Positions 25,690-38,508 of a stretch of DNA of 64,000 nt are shown here, in pieces. Source of the DNA: Acanthacorydalis orientalis (taxonomy: Eukaryota > Arthropoda > Insecta > Megaloptera > Corydalidae); assembly GCA_034766995.1 (NCBI GenBank), contig CM068320.1, positions 14,650,187 to 14,714,186 of the forward strand. The letters are read 5' to 3'. Position 1 is the first letter of the stretch. Every line of letters begins with the position of its first letter. Both the position numbers and the translations under genes were made by a program. The notes below the pieces were generated by a model. The model was given only the letters and a program-made list of their open reading frames with translations. It made no database searches and was not told the DNA's origin.

Positions 25690-27088
25690 CATTTAATTGT
25701 TAGTAGTTTATATGATAACCATTCAGAAAAGAGTCAACGTGAAAAAATTATTATAATACAGTTATTCATTCCGCATAGAGTTTTTTTTAAGTTTTTCTTA
25801 AGAACCCAACATAAAGCTTATCACTCGTGCTACTAAAGTAGTTAAGTTGTTGTGATGATTATATTGTGTATGGTTTGAAATTTAGTTTTACCAATATGAT
25901 TTCATAATTTAAACCAGAGATAGCCAAAACATTCATTGTGGTTGGCTATCAGAATCAGTCATTTTAATTCAATTTTCTCGAACACTTCCTTTATTATTTA
26001 ATATTAGTTGAACAATAATAATTAATAAATGTGTACTATCCAAATCTTATATATTTGTATTTTGTTTGTAAAAAAAATCTCAAATATATGTTTTACATAT
26101 TAAATGAATTATTAAAACGTGTTAGTAAAAAATGTTTTGAATATTTGGATGTAAATAAATAAAAAAAAAAATTTTTTTTCGTTTATTGACATTTAAGAAA
26201 TAACAATCAAATATGTTGTACTTGATGTGTTTCGAGAATGTATTGGAATAGTTGGTAAAATATTACTAAGTTGATAGAAATTTCCAAATTTAATTCTTTT
26301 TTCATTCTGAAACGATAAATTTAAGAACTAATTCATCTTTAAAAGTCGGTTGACATGTTAAGTATTCATACTATTCGTTTAAGTCTCTTACATTTAGATT
26401 TTTTGTAATGGATGGTTTTGTAAGAAGCCACTTTCATTAAAAACAATTTTTTATATGAATGAAGAATAAGTTTCTTAACAAAAGTAAAATAAAAAAAAAC
26501 TGAAAGTTTCTACTCAATAACCATATTCAAACAATACGATATAACATTTTTACGTGCACGTCTAATGGTATCAGTTGAATAAATAATTCGTTTTTCCTGA
26601 AATCATCTCCTGCATTTCAATTGGATTCAAGTATAGTTACAAATAATTTTCTTCCATTTGTTTGAAATTCATTATAACATTATCTTTCTTTGTAATGTAT
26701 TAAAATTTAGCTGTATTCTTTTTATCTTCAAGACAGATATTTTATGAACAACTTTAAAAGTAGCCTAAATAAAAAATAAAATTTGAAAAAATATTGACTG
26801 TAACAACATTAGTATCATTAATGTATGTGTGTATAAAGGAAAGTAACAGTTTTTAATAAAAAAAATCGAGTCATGTACACAGTTTAATTAAATACAAATT
26901 TTATTTCAATAGAAAAATATATGTAATGTGACAGCACGTCTGAGCTACATTTTAATATTTAATGATTATGAATGGACATGTATGTATATTGATTTAAATC
27001 CGTGCATTTTATGTAAAGGCATGACATATTGTTGTATAGATGGAGTACACTATTTGCATATATATATATATATATAATCCATGATAAT

Positions 27089-27121
<33 letters not shown>

Positions 27122-28038
27122 TTCATGATAACAACACTCCCACAATCTTTTTAATTTAAATGGTTGCAATGACTTTTTTATTACATAGACATGCATTTTT
27201 GGTACCCTTATCTCACCTATTCACTGATTTTTCTGTACTTTTTTTATAAACTGTTTGACAGAATAAAGTGAAATGGATTGAAATTGAATCTATCAAAGAG
27301 TACTCTGACAGATTTACTAAAAAATGAACTTTTACTTTTTTTATCCTACTCTGTCGATAGATTAGAAGTAGTGACCTGTGCAAATACTTGGCTGTCAGGT
27401 TACAATCATCTTTATAGGAGGAAGATCCCATTACTAATAATGTACGCAATGTACATAAGAATTTGAATTTGATGGGCAATTAAAAATTTAAACGCGATGG
27501 AAGACAATCGAATGTTTTAATGCTAAAGTTAAAGAAACATGTAATTTATATTAATGAAATTATTACTTAAGTATATTGGAAGCATATGGGATCCATAGTC
27601 CATTTTAAAAGGAATGATATCGAACAAATTTAAAATAAAATAATATAAAAAGGTGTGAAAATTTGTAAAGGAGAACAAAACTAGCGACTGTAGTTGGGCA
27701 TATTTAAAATCACTGTATTTTGTGATGTGTCCAGAAAGAGACGAATTAAATCAAAAAGTAAGTTCTTTTTTCTAAAAAAATAACGATCACACGTTAAAAA
27801 TTGAAGTAGAAAATTATAGAATGTATGTAAGTGCAAAACATTTATCTCCATCCGTTGGGCGAAAGTTAATGTTTCGTAGAAGTGCTCGTTCCTGAAATGA
27901 ACAGTATTTCTGCATGCTGTAACCACAACCGCGTTCATAATTATTGTTATTTTATTGTGAACTTTTTTATATTACTTGACTTTCAGTCAATACTGTTATT
28001 TATTTTGTAGTTTATTATATTCCAGTTGTTTTTATTTT

Positions 28039-28093
<55 letters not shown>

Positions 28094-28430
28094 AATAATA
28101 GATAGATTAAAACAATCGATATTATGGTCTAAAAGTACTAGTTAACAAAATGTATTTAAAATTTTATGTAGAAAATAAGTGTAATTAATTTGTTTAAAGT
28201 AATTATTTCATTATGCAATTTTTATAAAAATGAACTTTTGTTCTATGGAAAAATAGTAAAAAAAAATTCTAGAGTAAATTTCGAACACCTTTTCCCAACC
28301 AAAATAGGTTTGGCTCATATATGGAACACTATACACACCAGGTAGAAAGATTTTTTTTCCTAATATGCATTATAATATGATTTGCTATAGAAATCTTGGT
28401 CGATTTAACAGTAAAACAATAATAAATATT
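25690..28430. other. non-coding AT-rich stretch
   Basis: Contains (TA)n tracts at 27058-27118 (interrupted by ATAATCCATGATAATCC) and 28044-28086. Open frames at 27213-27479 and 27681-27938 on the minus strand show no recognised motif. Confidence 0.45.
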
Positions 28431-28432
28431 TT

Positions 28433-28830
28433 TTATTCTCCATGGGTCTCATAAAAACAGTTTCTGTATTTACAAACTTTGCATTTTCCACGATATGTAG
28501 ATGTTCTTTGATTGCAAAGAAGGTATTTACATCGTTGACAGGTTCCCCACAAAGATAAATAATGGAGACCATCTAATCGTACTTCTCTTATTGACACATC
28601 ACTTGCTGCTCCCCGGCGCTTTTATAAAATTATGTACCAAATTACTCGGTCGTTCTCTTTTGCATATGATTTTCTTGTCCGACTTACATACATTTTCTGC
28701 AACTACTTGAAGTCTGACAACTGAAGGGAATACTCGTTTTCCTCCCTCTGCTTCCCTGGATGCTCCGTTTGTCCTCCTAACAAAATTTGCGATTTTGAGA
28801 GAATTGAAAATCATGGAGAATCATTGGGAA
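28433..28830 (-). pseudogene. possible piggyBac transposase C-terminal zinc domain remnant
   Basis: On the minus strand, REVRLDGLHYLSLWGTCQRC is followed by KYLLCNQRTSTYRGKCKVCK and YRNCFYETHGE before TAA at 28433-28435. This matches the pattern RxDG-xxH..RC..C...T...C.KC...NCF..H of the C-terminal cysteine-rich domain of piggyBac transposases. The order of Cys pairs is clear but some spacing is unusual. The upstream part (KRERPSNLVHNFIK) is in another frame with a TGA between, so it is a broken remnant. No catalytic block or TTAA-flanked ends were found nearby. Confidence 0.45.
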
Positions 28831-28915
28831 AATCTTCTTAATGGGCTTACCTTGATGATTGGAAACGTTTTTACGTGCGAAAAAAATTGTTTCTATAAGC
28901 GCGTTTCCACCTAAC
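28745..28915. repeat. dispersed repeat, copy 1 (partner at 55190-55335)
   Basis: AAAATCATGGAGAATCATTG and TCTTCTTAATGGGCTTAC are nearly identical in both copies; flanking TGCTTCC and GCGTTTC(C/T)ACC also match in order. Family not identified. It overlaps the possible piggyBac remnant. Confidence 0.7.
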
Positions 28916-29289
28916 CCCCAACAGTTTTGACATGAGAAAGGTTTCCCCCTCAAAAATTGTTTCTACCTCCTCTCATATGATGGTCTTGATACAGGCCTGG
29001 TTCCATGTATATACCAAACCCGAAAACATGAAGATCTTTGAAACTATAATACTTAGCGGAATTTTTGGAATTTTTGATAAATCTGAACGTACACAATATA
29101 AAATCTGAACGTACACCTATAAAAAAAATTGCGGTTGTTTTAATGTTTATCACACTTTTTCTGCAACGTATTGATTGACAACTTTGTCTGAAATAAAAGT
29201 GGTGCGAAAATTATGACATGTATGTCATTTTAACAATTTTTATTGTACACACATGTCGTATATTCACATTGTCTTAAAGTTTAACAATA

Positions 29290-29346
29290 GTTTGATGAAA
29301 ATAATGTTATCGTTTGATGAAAATAATGTTATCGTTTGATGAAAAT
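29290..29346. repeat. 22-bp tandem repeat, about 2.6 units
   Basis: GTTTGATGAAAATAATGTTA plus TC, at 29290 and 29312, with a partial unit at 29334. Confidence 0.9.
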
Positions 29347-29462
29347 TTTAGGTTTTAAATGCATTTGCGAGGTTTGGATCATATATGGCACACCATGCAA
29401 TAAGGGATTAAAAGCAAAATAATTTCTGTGATTGCTTTTAATTTTCAAATAAGAATTTAGAT

Positions 29463-29681
29463 ATAGGATGATTCAACTTAGGTTTTCACACGAAAATATT
29501 TAAATAAAACGCAAAAATTAAAGAAAAAAAAATGTTATCCTCCATTTATTATTTTAGTTCAATTGTATTTTAGTATTTAATTGAACTTAAATACTAAATA
29601 AAAAATAACATGACTTTTTTTAACCCCTGCGCCCCCTTTTAATACTTCCATGTATAAGCCTAAATTGAATCATCCCCTATA
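29463..29681. mobile_element. short TA-flanked MITE, copy 1
   Basis: Inverted ends GGATGATTCAACTTAGG and GGGGATGATTCAATTTAGG, each flanked by TA, enclose about 215 bp with an internal AT-rich palindrome (CAATTGTATTTTAGTATTTAATTG region). The second copy is at 38567. TA duplication suggests Tc1/mariner mobilisation. Confidence 0.75.
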
Positions 29682-29689
29682 TAAATTAA

Positions 29690-30447
29690 AAAGTAGAATT
29701 ACTAAGATAAATTATTTCTTATTTACAAAAAAAGATATCAAACAACTGAATATTTATATTTAAATATTCACTTGTTTTTCAAATACGTATTTAAATTAAA
29801 TTTTATACGATTTTCTTGTGAAATTTTAAAATTATATTGACATTGCGGTTATTAAAAATAAAACTATACACAGAAAACATGTTCGTTGCATGGCAACAAA
29901 AATAACGATTTTGCATCGACGTAGTCATTTTTTTAAGAAACTATTTCTATTAAAGCAATATATTTTCATTGTTTTGTAAACACAATGTACCTATTTAATG
30001 TGAACCTGTTAAATGCATAATTGAATGATTACAACTCTGTAAATTCGAATCTCATTTAAATATTTTGTGGGTGTTTTGAAAGCTGTTTATAGCACGGATT
30101 GTCTAACAATTGTTGATGAAACTAACGATGAGATGTATTGTACGAGCCACGAACTATCGTGTTCTTTGCGCTCCAACTGACGTGAATAATTACTATTGTA
30201 CGGAATTTTTGAATTGAGTGAGATGGCATTAGAAGGTCAGTCGTGCCTTCGTTGATGAATTGGCGGCACATGCAAACGTATCTTCAAAAGAAGACTGCAC
30301 TGACCTAGTTTTTACATACGTATCGTCTCAGTGCATTTCTTTATTTGACGTGAAATACACTTTCCTATTTCAAGTGTGTTATAAATCCATTTATTTAATC
30401 AAGTTATTGATGCAATGTTATATCAATTATTAAATAAAAATCAAGGG

Positions 30448-30509
<62 letters not shown>

Positions 30510-31989
30510 GTAAATCGCAAAGTGGCATTGACTTTTTCATTTTATAAGATGCCTTTATAGCCACATCATTACAACACGCTAAGAATCAAACGATATAATT
30601 TACTAAAAAAAAAAAATAAAATTATGTAAAAGATAAAAGCATGTAATTTATCTGCTCACAATATTTAATTAGTATACTATCAGCTAAATACTGTTAACAT
30701 AATTAACAATTAATTTGAACACAATACAAAAAAATAAAAGATTTAAACTTTCATTCTTGTAAAATTATACTGTGTTCATTTGAGTGTATAATAAATTATG
30801 AAACTTTTTGTATTTTAAAAAGTAATTAAAATACCAGAACTGAGCATCATTAAATTACAATTGTAGCAGGATCCATCACATTAATAGACAATACATTTAT
30901 TTAATGTTGTTGTTAGCTGTATTATCATTTGTTTCAGCAGTGAAGCAATATTTAAAAAAAAAAGATTATAGAAACAGAATCCCGTTACTTATCAATGGAT
31001 TAAAATTCATTCAATGTGAATTGTGACGATAGTTAAAGATAGATATATTTATGTGAAATAGGTGCAAAACATGAAAAGAAAAATATGCAAATATCTCTCA
31101 ATACACAAATATTTAGAACTGGATGTATACTGAATCATAGTCATTAGCTTCGAAGTGATACTCTAGTGTAAACACATTATTTGAAAGATGTTTCATCCTC
31201 TTTTAACGCTTTGAAGCCGGGCGTGGATCTAGAAATCCATTGATGTCTTTAAAGAAACTATGATCTCAGAGCGCTATCTTTTGGATGATATATTTAATTT
31301 CTTTCTAATGCGACTAGATTTAATACTCTTTCTTTCATTAAAAAAAATTAGGACTATCCAAAAATCAGGAAAATCGCGTTTTTTTTCATTTGAAAACGTA
31401 TAAAAATTGTGAACTTGAGAATTGGGTTGAACAATATTTTTTTTTAAAAAGTTCATCATTGGAAAAATTTCGAGACTCGAGACCGATGTGAAACCATTTT
31501 TCACACACTTGATTGTTTCAAAAATTTGCACACCCAACAGGAATGTTATCTCTGCAAATTTTGATTTGTAATCAATTTTTCCGCTTCCAATTATATGTTT
31601 CCAATCAAGAGATTTATGTTTCCCCGAATATTATCAACGATTTTCCACGATATATCAGATAGATGTGAAATTTCTAATGGCTTCTTCTTTTCTTGCAACC
31701 GAAAAATTTGAAATTTTTATTTTGTTTACAATAAAAAAATGTGCAATTAATTGAAAAATATTTGTTAAAAAAAACTTTAGCACCCTTTCCCCTTTCCCGG
31801 CTTCAAAGGATTAATAGATTATAATTTATGTCCTGTAGTTCATTTTATTATGTACAATGGACATTTACTGTTGTGGGTATAATTAATACTATCAGAATTA
31901 TTTCCTTACACATCAATACATTTGTCGGTATCAGTAAACATTAAATTTGAATTTAATCATCATGTAATGGCTGGAAAATTTTACCGATA
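29690..31989. other. non-coding stretch
   Basis: Includes a (TA)n tract at 30450-30506. The patch 30080-30340 is less AT-rich but has no open frame. The minus frame at 31274-31537 shows no recognised motif. Confidence 0.4.
30450..30506. repeat. (TA)n microsatellite
   Basis: About 28 TA units. Confidence 0.97.
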
Positions 31990-31993
31990 TTAA

Positions 31994-32698
31994 GGGGACC
32001 CGGTGGTCTAGCGGGCTAAAATTTAAGCTATTTTAAAAAAAATTTTTCTATATGAGGGTAATGAATAATGCTTTCAAATTTTTTTACACTTATTTTATTA
32101 CTAATAAACTAGACAAAAATGAAAATAAAGACAAAAAAAATTTTTTTTAAATTAGAAAAATGATGCTGAAGTCTCCCTCTCTAAAAAATGGAATTGCGTG
32201 GTGAATGATGATTTATCTCTCCCTCTGATCTGAAATAAAACAATTGACGAATTTTTAATTAGTATAAGTATAGCTATCGTAGGAAGTAGAATAAAAAAAA
32301 AAAGTTGACAAAATGGCGCGTAGTCAAAAGTACAAGTTTGAAAACGACCAGTATTTTTGAATGTTTTGTTAATAAAAAAAATATAAATATTTTACGAAAA
32401 CTATTAGTTTTACTTCCAGCGAGAGCTAGAACTATTCAGAATAACATATTAAAATTTCAGACAAATCGGTCAAGTAGTTTTTTTTTCTGGCCCCCGCAAG
32501 ACGAAAAAAAGTAGTTTCGAGATAAACGCGTTTAAAGTTATCCACTCCACTTATTCTTCTACCTACCTGACCTTCTAATGGGCTGTAGATCCTGAAATAC
32601 TCTGAATTTCGTCATCAAATTTTAACAGTATATTTTTAAGATACTATACTTTCGAAAAAAAAATCGATTTTTCGAAAATTCTAGACCACCGGGTCCCC
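31994..32698. mobile_element. 705-bp TTAA-flanked element with perfect 18-bp inverted ends
   Basis: TTAA at 31990-31993 and 32699-32702 brackets the perfect inverted repeat GGGGACCCGGTGGTCTAG. The interior is non-coding; the 69-codon frame at 32305-32514 has no recognised motif. TTAA duplication occurs in piggyBac and Kolobok; the G-rich end is unlike the C-starting piggyBac-type ends elsewhere in this window, so Kolobok is equally possible. Confidence 0.8.
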
Positions 32699-33055
32699 TT
32701 AAACGAGAATACATCTGAATATGAAATCGTTTTTATAACAAGTTGATGCTTTTTCATAATTATATCACAGGTCATTGAATATTGTTTAGCGTTATTAACG
32801 TTGACGATAGGTTTGCGTAACTCACGATGTTAAAAACACGACTTAAATGTAGTACTCCATATTTTCAATGGTTTTCTTGCAGACTGTAAAGAACGTCTAT
32901 CAATATTCTTATCGTCACGGTCTATTTATTTATTTTTTTGTTTCTCCTTCAGCAACTAATTCTAAACTATAATAATTTATCCATATTATGATTATTCGTG
33001 ATTTCTGCTATAAAAGTTATTAACTAAATAGTTCATGTTTCATTTATACCTACAG

Positions 33056-33057
<2 letters not shown>

Positions 33058-33107
<50 letters not shown>

Positions 33108-33110
33108 TGG
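33058..33110. repeat. (TA)n microsatellite
   Basis: About 24 TA units. Confidence 0.97.
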
Positions 33111-33314
33111 GTGTTATAAAATCATTTCCTTGTTAATAATATAAATTCTGAATAAGCCTTCAAATTCCAACGTGGGCTGAATAATTGTATGTCTAGATAT
33201 CGCTAACCGCATAAAAAATTAATAAAATCATCATCGCAAAGTTTAATCACTGATTACATTGTCAGAAGAAAAAAATCAACACAGAACGAGGGTGAAATTG
33301 ACGCTAATTCTGTT

Positions 33315-33755
33315 TGTAAAGAACCATTATCTTCACCATGCAGATCTGATGCACCGATTATCTATCTTCTAGTAATGAAAATGATTTCGCACCAATTTGC
33401 AAATGGCGCCGAACATTATCAGATAGTGACGATAATTCTGATGGAAAAATGTAAAAAAAAGTTACTTTTCAATAAATTTAAATGAATAAAGTTTTAAAAC
33501 AAACTTATTTTAAGTTTTATGTCAATTTCTTTCAGATTTTCGAAGAAACTTTTTAGACATTCCTGTTTTCTTGAATTTTCATAAACTTTTTTATGCGATT
33601 TTGTGTATATTCAAAAACATTGATTTGGTCTTATGCGGTTTTTGAAAATTATGGAACGTATAATTTTTCAATGTAAGATGTCTTTTTATGCGTTTTTTTT
33701 ATATGCGGTTTTCTGTGGAACGTGTCTACTGCATAATAAGACTTGACTGTATACA
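33315..33755 (+). mobile_element. possible Tigger/pogo-like 3' part
   Basis: The right side carries four TATGCG(G)TTTT motifs (33594, 33635, 33687, 33702) and ends AAGACTTGACTGTA before (TA)n. Inverted, this reads TACAGTCAAGTC, a pogo/Tigger-like terminus. A plus-strand frame near 33370-33453 (NENDFAPICKWRRTLSDSDD) resembles an acidic C-terminal tail. The left end was not found. Confidence 0.35.
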
Positions 33756-33791
33756 TATATGTATGTATGTATGTGTATATATATATATATA

Positions 33792-35098
33792 TTGGTTGTT
33801 GGAATTAATTAGTAGCGTTTTACAAGAGATGGTGTAGGTAGTACATTCTTCCATTGTTCCCTTTAACCAAATATTCCCCGTAAAACAGCTGTCCTTAGGC
33901 GTGAGTTTCAGTATATGTCATTTGGTTGAAACGTAAATAACAACACTTTGTACTTTAGCGAATATGTCGAATTTCGTGCCGGATAAATTGTTTTTGCGGG
34001 GAGTTTTACTTCATTACTTTAACATGAAAAAAAGTGCTACCGAAAGTCATCGTATTTTAGTGGAATTTTATGGTGACCATGCTCTAGCTGAGCAAACGTG
34101 TTGGAAGTGATTTGCACGTTCTAAAAGTGGTGATTTCGACTTGGAAGTCGAGGAACGACCTGGACAGCCGAAAAAGTTCGACGATGAAGAATTGGAGGCA
34201 TTGTTTAATGAAGACCCATGTCAAACACTTCAAGAATTGTCTGAATCGTTAGGAGTTGACTTGTTAACAGTTGAAAAACGCCTTAAAGCTATGGGAATGA
34301 TCCAAAAGCAAGGAAATCGGGTCTCATACGAATTGAAATCGGGTCCCATACGAATTGAAACCGAGGGACGTTGAAAGGCGTTTTTCTACCTGTGAGTTGC
34401 TGCTTTAACGGGAGAAAAGGAAGAGATTTTTGCATAGAATTGTCACGGGCGATGAAAAGTGGATCAATTACGACAATCCCAAGCGCAGAAAGTCATGGGT
34501 TAAGCCTGGCCAACCATCAACAACAGCGACGAAGCCAGATATCCATGGATCCAAACTCTCTCTCTGTATTTGGTGGGATCATAAGGGGTGATCTACTATG
34601 AGCTGCTCAAACTGAATGAAACCATCACTGGGGATCGCTACCGATTACAATTGATGCGCTTAAGCCGTGCATTGAAGGAAAAACGACCGGAATACTTTGA
34701 AAGACACGACGAAGTGGTTTTGCAGCACGACAATGCTCGTCCACACGTCGCTAAATCGGTCAAAACATACTTGGAAACGCTCAAATGGGAAGTTCTACCC
34801 CACCCGTCGTATTCTCCAGATATTGCTCTTTCTGATTACCACTTGTTTCGATCAATGAGTCATGGCCTGTCTGGGCAGAAGCTCACTTCTTATGAAGATT
34901 GCCAAAAATGGGTCGATTTGTGGATTGTATCTAAAGACGAGGCGTTCTTCCGACGTGGTGTTCGTCTCCTGCCCGAAAGATGGGAAAAAGTAGTGGATAA
35001 CGATGGACAATACTTTGAATGATATGTTTTTTCAATTTCATTTAAAATAAACTATCTTTTTTCATGAAGAAAACGCTACGAATTAATTCCAACACCCA

Positions 35099-35099
<1 letters not shown>
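33792..35099 (+). mobile_element. mauritiana-type mariner, full length, dead
   Basis: Inverted ends TTGGTTGTTGGAATTAATTA and TTGGGTGTTGGAATTAATTC, with TA at 33790-33791 and 35100-35101. Both flanks are (TA)n tracts, so it inserted into a microsatellite. Confidence 0.9.
33965..35022 (+). pseudogene. mariner transposase (Mos1/mauritiana type), disrupted
   Basis: Starts MSNFVPDKLFLRGVLLHYFN and shows the N-terminal helix-turn-helix region, then TGDEKW (about 34451; first Asp), QHDNARPH (about 34725; second Asp) and LSDYHLF (third Asp), giving an intact D-D34D spacing. It ends WEKVVDNDGQYFE. Breaks are TGA near 34109, a 22-bp tandem duplication (34318-34361) that shifts the frame, TAA near 34407 and a single-base frameshift near 34588. 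The last 144 codons (34588-35022) form one open frame with two of the three catalytic aspartates. Confidence 0.92.

Positions 35100-35102
<3 letters not shown>

Positions 35103-35152
<50 letters not shown>
35103..35152. repeat. (TA)n microsatellite
   Basis: About 24 TA units, two bases after the mariner's right TA. Confidence 0.97.
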
Positions 35153-35154
<2 letters not shown>

Positions 35155-35159
35155 TATAT

Positions 35160-36170
35160 ATTAGATTGTTGGAACAAATGCATTTTTTATGCTTAGTTAT
35201 TATTTATAATTTAACAACTAGCCATAGATTATTCACCTGCTCATCAACATTTATGTTTAAAAATTCGCTTTATGATAATACCCATTTTTATTGAAAAAAT
35301 TATGTCTTCACGAACATCTATTTAATAATTCAATTGTAATTGCTTTTCAATATTAATGAATATCTAAAGGAAATAAGTAAAAATACTCAGCATCCCTGAA
35401 CGAAGAAATATTACATAGCAGATAAATTTCTCTTATTTATTTCTCGTTTATTTTTTAACAAACTATTGTTACTTAATATTACAAATAACTCGAGATATCT
35501 ACTTTGTTGTAATCATTAAACAATATGTTGCTCAACAAAATGCATCTCTAACGTGATACTGTTTATCAAGACATATTACACTGATACGATGATACAGGAC
35601 TATCCCATTTACGATTTGTTATGTAACTGAATTCTACATAACATTAATAAAGTGTCGTATAGCTAGTCTATTTTACGATGTTACGGAAGTACAAATGCAT
35701 TTGCTGATACGAATCTCACACTCTCTAGTACAGTAGTTCTCAACCTTTTCGAAGAAATGGCGTACTTTTTCTATAAATGTTTTCGTGGAACACTTAAAAA
35801 ATGTAGACATATAAAAGAACATAACTCTAACTTTATGAGTAAACCTTAAAACTAGCAATAATATTTTAATAACTTATATATATATATATATATATATATC
35901 CTATAACGTATCAAAAATTAATATAGAGTAAATAAGAGAAAATATTATAAAATAAAAATTATTAATAAAAAGTATATTCATCATAATATAAACTAAACAG
36001 TGTATAATAATGAAAATAATGGTAATAATAACTATAAATAACAAAGAAAATAATTATAATATCTCTATGGATAAAAGAATTCTATAAAACGATGTAGACT
36101 ACCTGTAAATATATAAACTGTTATGCATAATAAATCAGTATTCGTTGTATAATGAAAACATGTTAAGTAT
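35160..36170. other. non-coding AT-rich stretch
   Basis: Apart from the hAT-like end and a short (TA)n at 35876-35899, nothing recognisable. Confidence 0.45.
35731..35810 (+). mobile_element. solo hAT-like 5' end
   Basis: CAGTAGTTCTCAACCTTTTC followed by AATGGCGTACTTTT and GTGGAACACTT resembles the CAGTGGTTCTCAA-type terminus of hAT elements. No matching right end was seen before 36170. Confidence 0.4.
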
Positions 36171-36172
36171 TA

Positions 36173-36745
36173 GATCGGTAGAAAAATAATTACGGTTTAG
36201 GCAGTTCGTGCTGCACCTATTTGTCAAACTGTTTTGATTTTCCCAGCTGTTTTAAGTGGTCCAAAACTGTTGGAGGACTAACGCTTAACTTCTGTGCAAG
36301 CTCTCGAATTGTTATGCGTGATTCTGATTCAAGTAACAGCTCCAGTTGTTTATTATGAACTAAAGTAGGACACCCGCGACCTTCTTCATCTTCAAGGTTC
36401 TCATCCCTAGCACAAAATTTTTGGAACCATCATTGTACCGTACGCTCCTTAACAGCACCCACACGAAAAGGATCGTTTAGTTCACGAGGAATTTCTGCTG
36501 CTTACCACCCGTTTTGAACTCATACAAAAAATTGCTCTTATTTGCTTCTTTTCCATCTTTAATTCAATAGCTTAATTTGAAACAAAATTGATAATAAAAC
36601 TAAAGTCGATGTTTCCAAAATACAGACCGAAAAATTGACTATAAAATTATATTTATATGAACACGGTGAAATGACACGTTCAATGAAACAAATTAAAGTT
36701 AAAATTCAGAAAACAAAAACCGCAATTATTTTCCTACCAACCTGA
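36173..36745 (-). mobile_element. internally deleted mariner, catalytic domain removed
   Basis: Ends GATCGGTAGAAAAATAATTA and, inverted at the right, CAGGTTGGTAGGAAAATAATTG, with TA flanks. Only 573 bp long. The minus strand encodes an N-terminal transposase remnant and then jumps directly to the inverted end. Confidence 0.85.
36197..36555 (-). pseudogene. mariner transposase N-terminal (DNA-binding) remnant
   Basis: From ATG at 36553-36555 (minus), the frames contain a start like MEKKQIRAIF, then GCPTLVHNKQLE and ITIRELAQKLSVSPPTVLDH followed by LKQLGKSKQFDK. These are the first and second helix-turn-helix regions of a mariner transposase. Frameshifts and stops interrupt it. The catalytic domain is deleted. 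Confidence 0.8.
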
Positions 36746-37351
36746 TAGATTATTCTTTTCAGATGAAAATAATAGCTGCACAAGTTATAAAATGTGTTTC
36801 ACTTCTATCAGGAAATAATTCGTTTAAACAAATAAGAAAAATAAAATCGAAAATTACTAAACTTTAATCAGATCCAGATATTATTACACAGTGATTATCG
36901 ATCCGTTGATATGTACAGTAACGTTAAACAAGCATAAAAAATTAATCACAATTCTATATTTTATAAATGAACATATTAACAATATTTATGTGCTTTCTTA
37001 TTTGTTTCAAATATATTTGATTTATTATGAATACTTTTTAATTTGCATATTTGTTAAGGATGAGCAATATATATTTCTTCTATTTATATCTGACCTTGTT
37101 ACACTTGCCTACAAATATACTGCCGAAGGGCAGAAATAATTACAACTTTGTATTACCATCAACCTGATTAAATATCAGCTTATGATCTTCATTCGTGTTT
37201 CGGTTAATATAAAAAATTCAATTGTGATGGAAAAAAAGTTATAATGAAGAACACATATATACAGATGTTTATAAAACAAGTATTTGGAATTTTTATTCAA
37301 AGAATAAAAGTGTAATGATTAATGCATATTCAAATTTTTTTTAAAGTAATT

Positions 37352-37402
37352 ATATATGTATATATATATACATACATACATATATACATATATATACATA
37401 TA

Positions 37403-37443
<41 letters not shown>
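37352..37443. repeat. compound (TA)n microsatellite
   Basis: TA with frequent TACATACATA interruptions and a pure stretch at the right, touching the element at 37444. Confidence 0.95.
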
Positions 37444-37446
<3 letters not shown>

Positions 37447-38508
37447 CCGGTAATTATGACAATGGACTAAGTCAGGAAATTGAAAAAAATGATTTTATGA
37501 TTTATTTTATATTACAATTACTTATATTTTAATAATCTAGAAAAACTTAGAAAAAAATTTAAAAAATGTACCGTTTAATGACTTTATAAAGTTGGTTGGT
37601 AAACATAATTCTGTTTTTGTTTATTTTGATAGTGGACTAAGTCACTTACTTTTCGGTATACTTTTTTTTCTGGAAAATGCACGTACCTATCTGATTTTTG
37701 TATAAAACTATAATATTTTCAAGGTAAAATAACCTTTAAGTTAAGTCAACTTCTTTGCTTAAAGATCTCAAACGACCAATTATATTGCTATTGGAAAACA
37801 AAATCTCTAGAGAAATAAATTACAAAGAGAACGAAAAATATTAAGGGAGAATCTCTTTATCGGTTGAAAATAAAATGAATCAGATTTCTAAAAGATGCCC
37901 TTTATCAGATGTTTTATAAAACATCTTTATATGATAGAACAGAATTTCAGATTTTAGATCTTTCGCCCAAAAAAGGAACGGCGAAAATATACGGAAAAGT
38001 TCAATTATTTCCACTTTATCCGAACATCCGATCACTTATAAAGGAAAAATATAAGGATATAATGGATCTGTTACTGTACATTTCGTCAATTTGCCATGAA
38101 TATTTTTGTACTCTGAAAACATTATAAAAAGAATACCGGTATTGAAGAAGAGAAGAAATCTCTAGTATTATTCTAAATTAAGTAACATGATTATAATTAT
38201 AAAATTTAAGTGAATGCTATTGTTTATAACTTGTTTGAAAAAAACTGAAATATTTTTGTTATAAATCATTTTTAAGATGTTTGAATAATTTTGAAAATAG
38301 TCTGTCATATGGAGTATTGAAAAACACATATTTTTTCGTGATACTCATACAAATTCATAATGACGTAAAAGATTTACATTATAACAGTAAGTATTTTGGA
38401 AAATATTTTGTTACATAATGGAATAATATTTTTTATTACACACAAACGCAGAGGTCTAAATATCGCAATATGAAAAATATATTACTTAGTCCACTGTCAT
38501 AATTACCG

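Noticed and set aside
27213..27938. Minus-strand frames of 88 and 85 codons
   Set aside because: No recognisable domain, biased AT-driven composition and no supporting context; most likely chance.
33100..33125. GGGTGTTATAAAATC as a transposon end
   Set aside because: No partner end; the resemblance to the nearby mariner terminus TTGGGTGTTGG is limited to a few bases.
34371..34601. 76-codon plus-strand frame
   Set aside because: Out-of-frame translation of the mauritiana-type transposase after its 22-bp duplication.
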